Assembly (NCBI GenBank): GCA_945860225.1
Contig: CAMAPT010000021.1
Location: 1-61,340, forward strand
Source of the DNA: Chitinophaga pinensis
Lineage (GTDB): Bacteria; Bacteroidota; Bacteroidia; B-17B0; Aurantibacillaceae
Direction of reading: 5' to 3'
DNA: 61,340 bases
Numbering within the stretch: the first letter of the stretch is position 1; each line of letters opens with the position of its first letter. Below the pieces are notes generated by a model. That model was given only the letters and a program-made list of their open reading frames with translations, did not search any database and had not been told where the DNA came from. The translations under genes and the position numbers were made by a program. Positions 18,061-25,691 of this stretch are shown here, in pieces.

Positions 18061-18287
18061 AAGTATAAGATGTTGGCTTTAAATGGTGTTATGGTCTATG
18101 CTTTAAATTAAAGTAATTCTTAAAACATCGTATTTTAATGTCACTGACTTCACCAAAAAGGTTGGCCATATGCAAAAAGAATATACGCCTATTTAAAAAT
18201 GGGCATAACACAATACAATCAATATGTATGTTATCTTTTTTCGACATATTTCACAACCCTATTTCGCGAAGGTTAGCGTGTTATATA

Positions 18288-18446
18288 ATTCGGCAGGTCT
18301 CCTGACTTGAGCATTAATTTTTGCACCTTCTCATTTATTTACAGAAAATAAACAATGGCTGTTTGCAAAAACGTTTAGCACTTACAGTTGCGCGACAGTT
18401 GTGGATTTACACCACATTCCCTTTTAATTTTGGTATTACCCAAAAA
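18288..18446 (-). ncRNA. Cobalamin (AdoCbl-type) riboswitch
   Basis: On the minus strand this stretch contains the conserved blocks of a cobalamin riboswitch in order: GGGAATGTGGTGTAAATCCA, ACTGTCGCGCAACTGTAA, and the 3' CAGGAGACCTGCC box. It lies 316 bp before the DUF4465-like gene on the same strand and should reduce expression of the two T9SS proteins when B12 is plentiful. The long leader after the aptamer holds only a weak stem (18187-18204) and repeat copy A. No clean terminator is visible, so control may be translational. Confidence 0.93.
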
Positions 18447-18542
18447 CCTAATTCGTACAAATATACATATTAAATAAACAAAAACAACAATGCCACAAGA
18501 TATCTCGTGGCATATGTCTTATATTCAATAAAACAAAACTGA

Positions 18543-18722
18543 TTATTGGTTAGTCGATTTAGTAGGCTCTATTTCGGGGGAAATAAGTGGTTCTATTTCA
18601 GGTAAAGGCTTTTCCGGTTCCAATTTTTCAGGTTTTGGAAAAACTTCGGGATGTATAGGTTCTTTGGGTGGAGATTGAGGAACCGGCTCTACTTCGGGTT
18701 TTTCTTTCGGAAAATCTTGCAT
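18543..18722 (-). CDS. 59-aa Pro/Glu-rich small protein
   Basis: ATG at 18722, TAA at 18543-18545. The product is almost entirely Pro, Glu, Lys and Ile/Leu in PxEPE-like steps, beginning MQDFPKEKPEVEPVPQ. It starts 11 nt after the stop of the REC-CRP regulator on the same strand, so it is very likely co-transcribed. There is no signal peptide, so it is probably cytoplasmic and extended. I know no family; the regular composition and spacing support translation. Confidence 0.55.
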   Translation of the reverse strand: MQDFPKEKPEVEPVPQSPPKEPIHPEVFPKPEKLEPEKPLPEIEPLISPEIEPTKSTNQ

Positions 18723-18733
18723 ATATCTAACGA

Positions 18734-19798
18734 TTAATTTTTCAAATCAATCAATTTTCTAGCTTCCAAAATCTTGATATGTCCATTTTGAAGTTCAATT
18801 AATCGTTCCGTTCTCAAGTCTGTTAAATTACGGCTAACTGATTCGGGAGATACTCCGGAAATAGATGAAATATCATCACGACAAACAGAAAAAGAAATAC
18901 CATTTTCTATTTGCGTATGGTATTTTTTAGCAAGATATAATATAGCCTCAGAAACACGTTTTCGAGCTGAATTATAAGCTAACTTAATCAGTTTATCATT
19001 AGTTTCAGAAAGATCGGTAGTTATGAATTTAATAAATTTGCCATAAAGCTCATTGTTAGTCAAAAGCAATTGATAAAAATCTTGTTTAGCAATTGATGCT
19101 ATTTCCGAATCTTCAATAGCCACGGCAGTATCCTCATATTTATTCGATTCTAAAAGCGAGGAATATCCAAAGAAGTCACGTTCCTTGTAAACTTGAGTAA
19201 TGTATTCTTTTCCTTGTTCGTTAGTTCTAAATGTTTTTATTTTCCCTGACACTAAAAAATAAAGGTACTTAGCCGAATCTCCTTCTATAAATAGAATTTC
19301 TTTTTTTCTGATTTTCTTTGGAGTAATTCGATCGCTCACCTCGTAGATACTTGTGTTAGATTCTTCTGAATTAGCAAAAAAATCTTCTAAATTTTTGAGA
19401 TCGTTTTTCATTAACTCCTTCAAAATTTCATATTTTTTTAAACGAGTGCTTACTAAACTCAACAGTTCATTACCATTAAATGGTTTAGTTAAATAATCGT
19501 CTGCTCCCAAATCCATTCCTATTCTAAAATCCTGTTTATCTGATTTAGCTGTCACAAAAATAAATGGGATGTGCTTAGTGTTTGGATTATTGGTAAGGCC
19601 TCTTAGCACACCATAGCCATCCAATTCAGGCATCATAACGTCGCAAAGAATGATATCAGGATTATTTTTCTGCGCCATGTCCAATCCTTCTTTTCCGTTT
19701 TTGGCACTATGAACAGTGTAACTGGACAATTCAAGAATCTCTTTCATATTTTCGCGCACATCATCACTATCTTCAATAATCAATACGTTTCTAGTCAT
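18734..19798 (-). CDS. Response regulator fused to CRP/FNR-type DNA-binding module (REC-cNMP-HTH)
   Basis: A 354-residue cytoplasmic regulator. Residues 1-120 are a receiver with phospho-acceptor Asp53 (DIILCDVMMPELDGYG), Thr83 and Lys105 (DDYLTKPF). About 150-250 is a cyclic-nucleotide-binding-fold domain (KKEILFIEGDSAKYLYFLVSG, ERDFFGYSSLL). About 275-350 is a Crp-type winged helix (CRDDISSISGVSPESVSRNL). It joins phosphorelay input to a CRP output, as in many Bacteroidota stress or low-oxygen regulators. No histidine kinase is nearby. A 16-bp AGTGA-N6-TCACT palindrome lies 70 bp upstream and may be its own binding site. Confidence 0.92.
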   Translation of the reverse strand: MTRNVLIIEDSDDVRENMKEILELSSYTVHSAKNGKEGLDMAQKNNPDIILCDVMMPELDGYGVLRGLTNNPNTKHIPFIFVTAKSDKQDFRIGMDLGADDYLTKPFNGNELLSLVSTRLKKYEILKELMKNDLKNLEDFFANSEESNTSIYEVSDRITPKKIRKKEILFIEGDSAKYLYFLVSGKIKTFRTNEQGKEYITQVYKERDFFGYSSLLESNKYEDTAVAIEDSEIASIAKQDFYQLLLTNNELYGKFIKFITTDLSETNDKLIKLAYNSARKRVSEAILYLAKKYHTQIENGISFSVCRDDISSISGVSPESVSRNLTDLRTERLIELQNGHIKILEARKLIDLKN

Positions 19799-19867
19799 TT
19801 TAAATATTTTTTTGTGTTTTATACTTTTTTATGGTATACAAAACTAATTTAAGTAACAAACAAAACT

Positions 19868-19883
19868 AGTGAGTTTAATCACT
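19868..19883. promoter_or_regulatory. CRP-type palindrome AGTGA-N6-TCACT upstream of the REC-CRP gene
   Basis: AGTGAgtttaaTCACT is a perfect 5-bp inverted repeat with the 6-bp spacer typical of CRP/FNR sites (TGTGA-N6-TCACA). It lies in the 125-bp space upstream of the REC-CRP regulator. Autoregulation is a reasonable guess. Confidence 0.45.
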
Positions 19884-19923
19884 TAACGGTGTAATCTTAA
19901 ACAAATAATTAGGATACAAAAAA

Positions 19924-20232
19924 TCAACCAATGAGTACATGTGGTATTATTGTAATCTTTTTTAGATGATTTAGTCCAAATTGTTTTATATAGCTAGGGA
20001 ATTCGTCAAAAGCCCCATCGTTCAACCCAACAGTGTTCCAAAATTGTTGTTTATGAGTTTCAGGCAAAAAACAATATTTTTCAGCCGGATAAATATATTC
20101 AATAACACCTTTCAAAACCTTAAATTGTACAAATTGCCCCTTTATAATTTGATTATCATGGGTTTGTATTTCCACTTCCTGAAAATGTGGATTGGATAGA
20201 TTATATATCTGAAATGAAACGGTTGATTGCAT
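19924..20232 (-). CDS. Conserved hypothetical protein (102 aa)
   Basis: A small soluble protein with a beta-rich N-terminus (VEIQTHDNQIIKGQFVQFKV) and a Trp/Phe-rich C-terminal half. I do not recognise it. It shares a divergent intergenic region with the fatty-acid desaturase and lies upstream of the REC-CRP regulator on the same strand (125-bp gap), so a link to that regulon is possible. Confidence 0.55.
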   Translation of the reverse strand: MQSTVSFQIYNLSNPHFQEVEIQTHDNQIIKGQFVQFKVLKGVIEYIYPAEKYCFLPETHKQQFWNTVGLNDGAFDEFPSYIKQFGLNHLKKITIIPHVLIG

Positions 20233-20543
20233 ATTTAGTTAAATAATAAGTTAGCGTAAAATCATTCAAATATGGCTTTATAAAAAATTCATATCCATGA
20301 CTATTTTCCATTTGAAGCATAATATCATGCATAATTTAATACGATTTATCATATCACAACTTGACAAACTTTTGCAAATGATGTGAGCATATCATTTATA
20401 TAAAAAAGAGGTGAACCATAATTTTACAATTGCTTAAATAATAAAACATGTGAAGCAGTCAAGCATTATTGACTAAACCAGTTATATCATCCTTCGGTAA
20501 ACTCAGAACTAGTATGACAATTGAAAACAAATAAAATCTAACC
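20233..20543. other. Divergent intergenic region with a 6-bp-spaced palindrome
   Basis: 311 bp without a gene between the 102-aa hypothetical and the desaturase. It holds the palindrome AGTCAAgcattaTTGACT at 20457-20474, 70 bp before the desaturase start. The remainder is A/T-rich with no further feature I can support. Confidence 0.45.
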
Positions 20544-21638
20544 ATGAAAACTTTAAAATTCATAAGCAACCACAACAATCAAAAACAATTTGCAGGCGAT
20601 GTTAGAAAAAACGTGAACGCGTATTTCAAAAAAAATAATCTCTCTACAAAAGGTAATACCTCTATGTATATAAAAACATTTATACTACTTAGTATCTACA
20701 TCATGCCTTTCATCATTATACTAAGCGCACCAATACATATTTGGATTGCAGGAACAATGGTTATTATCATGGGAATTGGAGAGGCGGGTATCGGCATGTC
20801 TGTTATGCACGATGCGGCTCATGGTGCTTTATCTAACAAAGCTTGGGTTAATAAACTATTTGCATCCACTATGTATCTTTTAGGTAGTAATACATTTAAC
20901 TGGCAAATTCAACACAACATCATGCATCACACATTTACCAATATATACCAATACGATCAAGATATTGAAACAAAGGCCGCTCTGAGACTTTGCGAGCATG
21001 CACCTAAAAAAAAACATCATCGATTTCAACACATTTATGCTTTCTTTTTGTATGGTATGATGACGTTATCAAAATTAGTTACAGATATTTTTCAGTTAAT
21101 AGCGTATAATAAAGCCGGAATAACTAAAGAACAAAAACACAGACCTAATATTGAACTATTAAGAATATGCTTTTTAAAAATCATATATTTTTCAATCATC
21201 ATAGGATTACCATTATTAATAACATCCTATAAATGGTGGCAAATTTTCATCGGATTTTCCATTCTACATATAACTGCCGGTATCATTATGAGTACAATAT
21301 TTCAAATGGCTCATGTGGTTGAAGGCGCTAAACAACCAACTCCAAACAAACATGGAATCATTGAAACGGAATGGATGGTTCATCAACTTCTAACTACCTC
21401 CGATTTTTCGAGAAATAATGCCATTTTAAACTGGTATGCGGGAGGTCTTAATTTCCAAATTGAGCATCATTTATTCCCAAACATCTGCCACATTCATTAT
21501 AAACACATAGCACCTATTGTGGAAAAAACAGCTAAACAATATGACCTCAAATACAACCTGAAACCTACGTTTTTAAGCGCCCTAAATTCTCATATTAAAC
21601 GCTTAAAAAAAATTGGACAAAAAAACAATTCATATTGA
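20544..21638 (+). CDS. Membrane fatty-acid desaturase (acyl-lipid/acyl-CoA type)
   Basis: A 364-residue di-iron membrane desaturase. All three His boxes are present: HDAAHG near residue 89, HNIMHH near 124, and QIEHH near 305. About four transmembrane helices lie between them. There is no fused cytochrome b5, so it resembles the DesA3/linoleoyl-CoA-desaturase-like bacterial group. It should introduce a double bond into membrane acyl chains with O2 and an external electron donor, which fits membrane adaptation to cold or stress. A small membrane-protein gene follows closely. Confidence 0.9.
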   Translation: MKTLKFISNHNNQKQFAGDVRKNVNAYFKKNNLSTKGNTSMYIKTFILLSIYIMPFIIILSAPIHIWIAGTMVIIMGIGEAGIGMSVMHDAAHGALSNKAWVNKLFASTMYLLGSNTFNWQIQHNIMHHTFTNIYQYDQDIETKAALRLCEHAPKKKHHRFQHIYAFFLYGMMTLSKLVTDIFQLIAYNKAGITKEQKHRPNIELLRICFLKIIYFSIIIGLPLLITSYKWWQIFIGFSILHITAGIIMSTIFQMAHVVEGAKQPTPNKHGIIETEWMVHQLLTTSDFSRNNAILNWYAGGLNFQIEHHLFPNICHIHYKHIAPIVEKTAKQYDLKYNLKPTFLSALNSHIKRLKKIGQKNNSY

Positions 21639-21681
21639 TACTCGCTTTTGATAATTGATGATAAATGATTACCTTTTGGTT

Positions 21682-21972
21682 ATGTTTTTCAAAAACAAAA
21701 GGTGGAATATAATTTTATTGGCGATAGCGCTCATTTTATTAGTGCCACTTATTGCTATGATATTTTCAGATGAAGTCAATTGGAGTGCCTTTGATTTTTT
21801 TGTAGCGGCAATACTTCTACTTTCAACAAGTTTTATATTGAATGTCACCGTCAGAAAAATAAAACATAGTGTTTATAAAATAGCCATTTGTATTACTATT
21901 TGTTTAGTTATAATCATTATTTGGGCCGAATTGGCAGTAGGTATATTCGATTCTCCATTTGCAGGTAATTAA
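21682..21972 (+). CDS. Small three-helix membrane protein
   Basis: A 96-residue protein from ATG 21682 (an alternative ATG at 21655 adds nine residues). It has three hydrophobic helices: IILLAIALILLVPLIAMIF, FFVAAILLLSTSFIL and IAICITICLVIIIIWAELAV. The ending (GIFDSPFAGN) looks like a conserved Bacteroidota hypothetical family. It is 43 nt or less downstream of the desaturase and may be in its transcript. The function is unknown. Confidence 0.6.
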   Translation: MFFKNKRWNIILLAIALILLVPLIAMIFSDEVNWSAFDFFVAAILLLSTSFILNVTVRKIKHSVYKIAICITICLVIIIIWAELAVGIFDSPFAGN

Positions 21973-22182
21973 AATAGGTGTAATCCCTAACCCTTTACAA
22001 AAGGAGAGAGGAAAATGAAAACTGTCGCACCCAAACACGGCTAACTTGATTGAATTTTCTCTCTTTTTTCACAAAAAAATGGTATCAAAAGGCCGTCGAA
22101 AAAGTACTCGATACGAAAATCCAAAGAGACAAAATTTTCTTCTCGAACAAACAGCGAAAACGAAATATTAATGTCCTTCTTT

Positions 22183-22830
22183 TTACAATTTTATATGAGT
22201 CCCATCTAATTTTCTATTTAAATAACTCATCACATCATCGTCACTAACTTGCGAGAAATCTTTAAAAAACGAACCTACAGCATGAAAAATAGATGGCCTT
22301 ATAATACATATAAAATCATCAACTACTCTACTAAATTTCGTGGCTATTTCTTGAGGTGCAACGGGCACAGCCACAATAATTTCTTTAGGAGAACTTTTTT
22401 TAACAGACTGAATAGCTGCTTTTATGGTGCTTCCTGTGGCTATACCATCATCTACTATAATCACCGTTTTGTTGGTTAAGCTTGCGCTTTTTTTAGTGCC
22501 CATATATAGAGCATATTTCTCTTTCAAATTTTTCAAAATCCGTTCAGACTCTCGCTGAATATATTCCTCAGTTACTTCATCCAAACTGCCATTTTCGATC
22601 ACACCACTCAATGACACAGAGCCTATTGCATACTCGGGATTATTAGGATGCCCAATTTTTTTTGATAAAAAAATTTCAAGTGGCATATTTAATTTTTTGG
22701 CTATTATATAACCTATAGGAACACCTCCACGAGGTATGGCCAAAACAACACCATCTTTACTTTTATATTTTGTCAATTGTTCAGCTAACTGATTAGCTGC
22801 ATCTATCCTATCCTTAAACATGAACTGCAT
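22183..22830 (-). CDS. Phosphoribosyltransferase-family protein (Rv0571c N-domain-like)
   Basis: A 215-residue cytoplasmic type I PRTase-fold protein. The PRPP-binding loop is VIIVDDGIATGSTI (residues 123-136), and the N-terminus has AIPRGGVPIGYIIA. The substrate is unknown, and such proteins outside purine/pyrimidine loci are often regulatory or stress-linked. It overlaps the preceding alpha/beta-hydrolase gene by 17 nt. In mycobacteria these two domains are fused in one dormancy-regulon protein (Rv0571c), so the pair probably works together. Confidence 0.85.
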   Translation of the reverse strand: MQFMFKDRIDAANQLAEQLTKYKSKDGVVLAIPRGGVPIGYIIAKKLNMPLEIFLSKKIGHPNNPEYAIGSVSLSGVIENGSLDEVTEEYIQRESERILKNLKEKYALYMGTKKSASLTNKTVIIVDDGIATGSTIKAAIQSVKKSSPKEIIVAVPVAPQEIATKFSRVVDDFICIIRPSIFHAVGSFFKDFSQVSDDDVMSYLNRKLDGTHIKL

Positions 22831-23473
22831 ATTCTAAATATTTTTTAAACCAATTTGTAGCCATTACAGACACTTGCTTTAACGCTCCGGGCTCTTCAAA
22901 TAGATGCGAAGCTTGTTTAACTATTTCAAGCTTTTTGGGACAGGTTAAGTTTTTGAAAACGTCCTGATTTAATTTTAACACATCCTGATCTAATTCTCCA
23001 ACAATTAGTAATGTTGGGGCTTTGATACGCGAGCAAAACGGATATGCTAAATCAGGTCTTCCTCCTCTTGACACAACAGCTTGAATCAAATCAGGCAAAA
23101 GTGCTGCTACCTTAAAAGCAGAGGCTACGCCTGTACTCGCTCCAAAATACCCTAAACTTAAATCAAGACACTCTTTTTTTGCAGATATAAATTTGGTAAC
23201 TTGTATCAATCGCTCTGCCAACAAATCAATATCAAAACGATTAGAATAGATTTGATCTTCCTCAATAGTTAATAAATCAAACAAAAAAGTCCCTATTGTT
23301 TGCAGATGCAACTCTTGAGCAACAAAATTATTTCTGGAGCTAAAACGGCTACTTCCGCTTCCATGAGAAAATAAAACGAGAGACTCTGCTCCCTTTGGCA
23401 AATAAAGTTCTCCGGATAATTCAACCCCATCCGACAAGCGAATAGTAACGGTTTCTTGAAATGTAGTATTCAT
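22814..23473 (-). CDS. Alpha/beta hydrolase (dienelactone-hydrolase-like)
   Basis: A 219-residue serine hydrolase. The nucleophile elbow is FGASTG (Ser113), the acid is in VGELDQDV (Asp162 or 164), and His190 is in KQASHLFEEPG. The oxyanion-side loop is FSHGSGSSRFS. It is shorter than classical dienelactone hydrolases and has no signal peptide. It overlaps the phosphoribosyltransferase gene by 17 nt, so the two are translationally coupled. The substrate is unknown. Confidence 0.88.
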   Translation of the reverse strand: MNTTFQETVTIRLSDGVELSGELYLPKGAESLVLFSHGSGSSRFSSRNNFVAQELHLQTIGTFLFDLLTIEEDQIYSNRFDIDLLAERLIQVTKFISAKKECLDLSLGYFGASTGVASAFKVAALLPDLIQAVVSRGGRPDLAYPFCSRIKAPTLLIVGELDQDVLKLNQDVFKNLTCPKKLEIVKQASHLFEEPGALKQVSVMATNWFKKYLEYAVHV

Positions 23474-23655
23474 CAGTTGTAATATTTAAAATTGATAAAT
23501 CGACGCAGCTATTTTTTCAAAAATAATTGAACATGCTACATTTTGTAATGTCTAGTTCTACCAAACAGCCTGACTATAATCATAGCTGTAATTACCTAAC
23601 CATATTTAATTAGAGGTAGCCATTCAACTGTTATTCATGAATTCTTTTATTCACT

Positions 23656-25416
23656 ATGAGCACAATTAACAATCAACAACTTTCCACAATATTTAAGGAA
23701 ATGTCTAACCTATATAAATATATTGGAACACCAGAACGCTTTAGAGCCTTATCTTATAAAAAGGCTTCTAATGTTTTAGACGACTTACCAAACGATGTTA
23801 CCGAATACATTCAAAACAATACATTAGAAGATTTACCGGGAATAGGTGAAAGCATTGCAGATAAAATTCGGGAATATATAAATTCAGGTACCATAACAAA
23901 ATATGAACAACTGAAAAAAGAAATTCCTCATGAACTATTGGAAATGATGGAAATTAAAGGGTTTGGGCCTCAATCCATCAAAAAAATTCATACAGTACTC
24001 AATATTACTTCAAAAAATGAATTAATGAAAGCGTTGCAATCCGGAACTATTGCAACGATAAAAGGATTTGGTAAGAAAAGAACAGAGGCTATGTTAGAGA
24101 ATTTAAATCTATATCAGCAGACCGAAAAACGTATGTTATTAAGGGATGCTTTGGCCATAGGAGAAAGTATATTGAAAAAACTACAAAAAATACCCGAAAT
24201 AAAAAATATTGAACTAGCAGGAAGCTTGAGAAGAAGAAAGGAGACCATTGGCGATATTGACATCCTGATATCTGCTAATAACCGTGATAGAAAAAAAATC
24301 ATCCATGATTTTACCAATTCTGATATGGTAAAAAAAATACTTGCAAAAGGTAATACCAAAGCAAGTATTACTCTGAAACAAAATGATAAGCAGGTAGATG
24401 TGAGAATAATAAACGATTTGGAATGGGGTTCTGCCTTACTCTATTTTACCGGTTCAAAAGAACACAACATTCATTTACGCACTGTTGCGAAAGAAAAACA
24501 TATGAAATTATCGGAATACGGACTTTTTAACCAAATATCATACGTTAGAATTGCTGGAGAAACAGAAGCATCAATCTATCAAGCACTTGGCTTACAAAGC
24601 ATTCCACCAGAAATGCGAGAAGATAAAGGTGAAATTAAACTAGCAAGCGAACAAAAAATACCAACTCTAATTTCTTTAAAAGACATAAAAGGAGATTTAC
24701 AGATGCATAGCAACTGGAGCGACGGTACACAAACTATAGAAGAAATAGCAAGATTCATAAAAAACCATTTTAACTATAAATACATAGCCATAACAGACCA
24801 TAGTCAATCATCGCGTATTGCAAATGGATTAACAGAGCAACAAATTCTTAAACAGATTATAGAAATTAAAGCAATTAATGAAAAACTTGATGAAGCATTT
24901 ATAAAAACCGGTATTGAAGTTGATATATTGGCCAATGGAAATCTTGATATATCTGATGAAATTATGGCCCAATTGGACTGGGTAACAGCATCTATTCATT
25001 CAGGATTTAAACGCGATAATACAGATAGAATTATAAAGGCTTGCCAAAATCCTTACGTTTCTTGTATTGGCCATCCTACCGGAAGACTTATTGGCGAAAG
25101 AAATCCTTATAAGCTTGATATTAAATCTATCATTGAGACTGCGGTATCAACTCATACAGCTCTTGAAATTAATGCTCAACCTCAACGAATGGATTTAAAG
25201 GATGATTATGTATTTTTAGCTCGTGAAAAAGCAGTTAAATTGGTTATCAGTACCGACAGTCACTCTATTCAGCAGTTAGATTTTATGACACTTGGGGTAG
25301 ATTTGGCTAAAAGAGCTTGGTGTAAACCTTCGGATATTTTAAATACAATGACATGGGAAGAGATTGAAAAATGGTTAAAAACTAAAAAACGTCACTTAAT
25401 GCATGAAATGGCTTGA
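23656..25416 (+). CDS. polX: DNA polymerase/3'-5' exonuclease PolX
   Basis: A 586-residue bacterial X-family repair polymerase of normal length. The N-terminus holds helix-hairpin-helix units (LEDLPGIGESIADKIREYI, IKGFGKKRTEAML). The polymerase palm motif GSLRRRKETIGDIDILI (about 187-203) carries the catalytic Asp pair. From ~345 a PHP exonuclease domain follows with its metal ligands: LQMHSNWSDG, ITDHSQS, GIEVDIL, ASIHSG, CIGHPTGRLIG and STDSHS. It acts in base-excision and gap repair. It diverges from the hydrolase/PRTase pair. Confidence 0.95.
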   Translation: MSTINNQQLSTIFKEMSNLYKYIGTPERFRALSYKKASNVLDDLPNDVTEYIQNNTLEDLPGIGESIADKIREYINSGTITKYEQLKKEIPHELLEMMEIKGFGPQSIKKIHTVLNITSKNELMKALQSGTIATIKGFGKKRTEAMLENLNLYQQTEKRMLLRDALAIGESILKKLQKIPEIKNIELAGSLRRRKETIGDIDILISANNRDRKKIIHDFTNSDMVKKILAKGNTKASITLKQNDKQVDVRIINDLEWGSALLYFTGSKEHNIHLRTVAKEKHMKLSEYGLFNQISYVRIAGETEASIYQALGLQSIPPEMREDKGEIKLASEQKIPTLISLKDIKGDLQMHSNWSDGTQTIEEIARFIKNHFNYKYIAITDHSQSSRIANGLTEQQILKQIIEIKAINEKLDEAFIKTGIEVDILANGNLDISDEIMAQLDWVTASIHSGFKRDNTDRIIKACQNPYVSCIGHPTGRLIGERNPYKLDIKSIIETAVSTHTALEINAQPQRMDLKDDYVFLAREKAVKLVISTDSHSIQQLDFMTLGVDLAKRAWCKPSDILNTMTWEEIEKWLKTKKRHLMHEMA

Positions 25417-25498
25417 GTAAAGATATAGAAGGAAAGTATAGCCAGGTCATCTAGGCTTAAAATATTCAGCAATCGCATTCTTGTTTATATTGATGGTA

Positions 25499-25532
25499 AC
25501 ATGGCTATTTGATATTTATGAAATAGCCATGT
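25499..25532. repeat. Perfect 12-bp inverted repeat at the head of the tandem repeats
   Basis: ACATGGCTATTT (25499-25510) pairs exactly with AAATAGCCATGT (25521-25532). The right arm is the beginning of repeat copy B; the left arm is a short inverted piece of the same unit. It could be a remnant of an inverted copy. Confidence 0.6.
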
Positions 25533-25603
25533 GCTGAGCGCACAAAAACAAATGAAGATACATGGCGTATAACATATGACAACTAAAACAATAAAATCTA
25601 CAT
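25518..25603 (+). repeat. 86-bp interspersed repeat, copy B (tandem 1)
   Basis: Runs from ATGAAATAGCCATGTGC to ATAAAATCTACAT and is followed directly by copy C. It differs from copies A and C by a few substitutions in the GTGCTGAGCGCAC core and a 2-bp shorter A-run. It does not overlap a gene. Confidence 0.85.
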
Positions 25604-25691
25604 ATGAAATAGCCATGTGCTGCGCGCACAAACACAAATGAAGATACATGGCGTATAACATATGACAACTAAAAAACAATAAAATCTACAT
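25604..25691 (+). repeat. 88-bp interspersed repeat, copy C (tandem 2)
   Basis: Nearly identical to copy A (opposite strand at 17973-18060) and copy B. Its last bases CTACAT overlap the 3' end of the cupin_8 gene on the minus strand and supply that gene's TAG stop. Internal potential stem: AGCCATGT with ACATGGCG. Confidence 0.85.

Noticed and set aside
17920-18111. 63-codon frame and its look-alike at 25485-25679 on the other strand
   Set aside because: Both are translations of the 88-bp repeat copies read in reverse; the similarity comes from the DNA repeat and there is no conserved start context.
22050-22247. 65-codon frame overlapping the 3' end of the phosphoribosyltransferase gene
   Set aside because: TTG start, low-complexity composition, and overlap with a well-supported gene on the other strand.
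23555-23600. Imperfect palindrome ACAGC...GCTGT between the hydrolase and polX
   Set aside because: Arms are short with overlapping inner CTAT/ATAG; likely chance in A/T-rich DNA.
25518-25691. Tandem repeats considered as a CRISPR array
   Set aside because: Units are 86-88 bp, directly adjacent without unique spacers, and a third copy is dispersed 7.5 kb away in inverted orientation.
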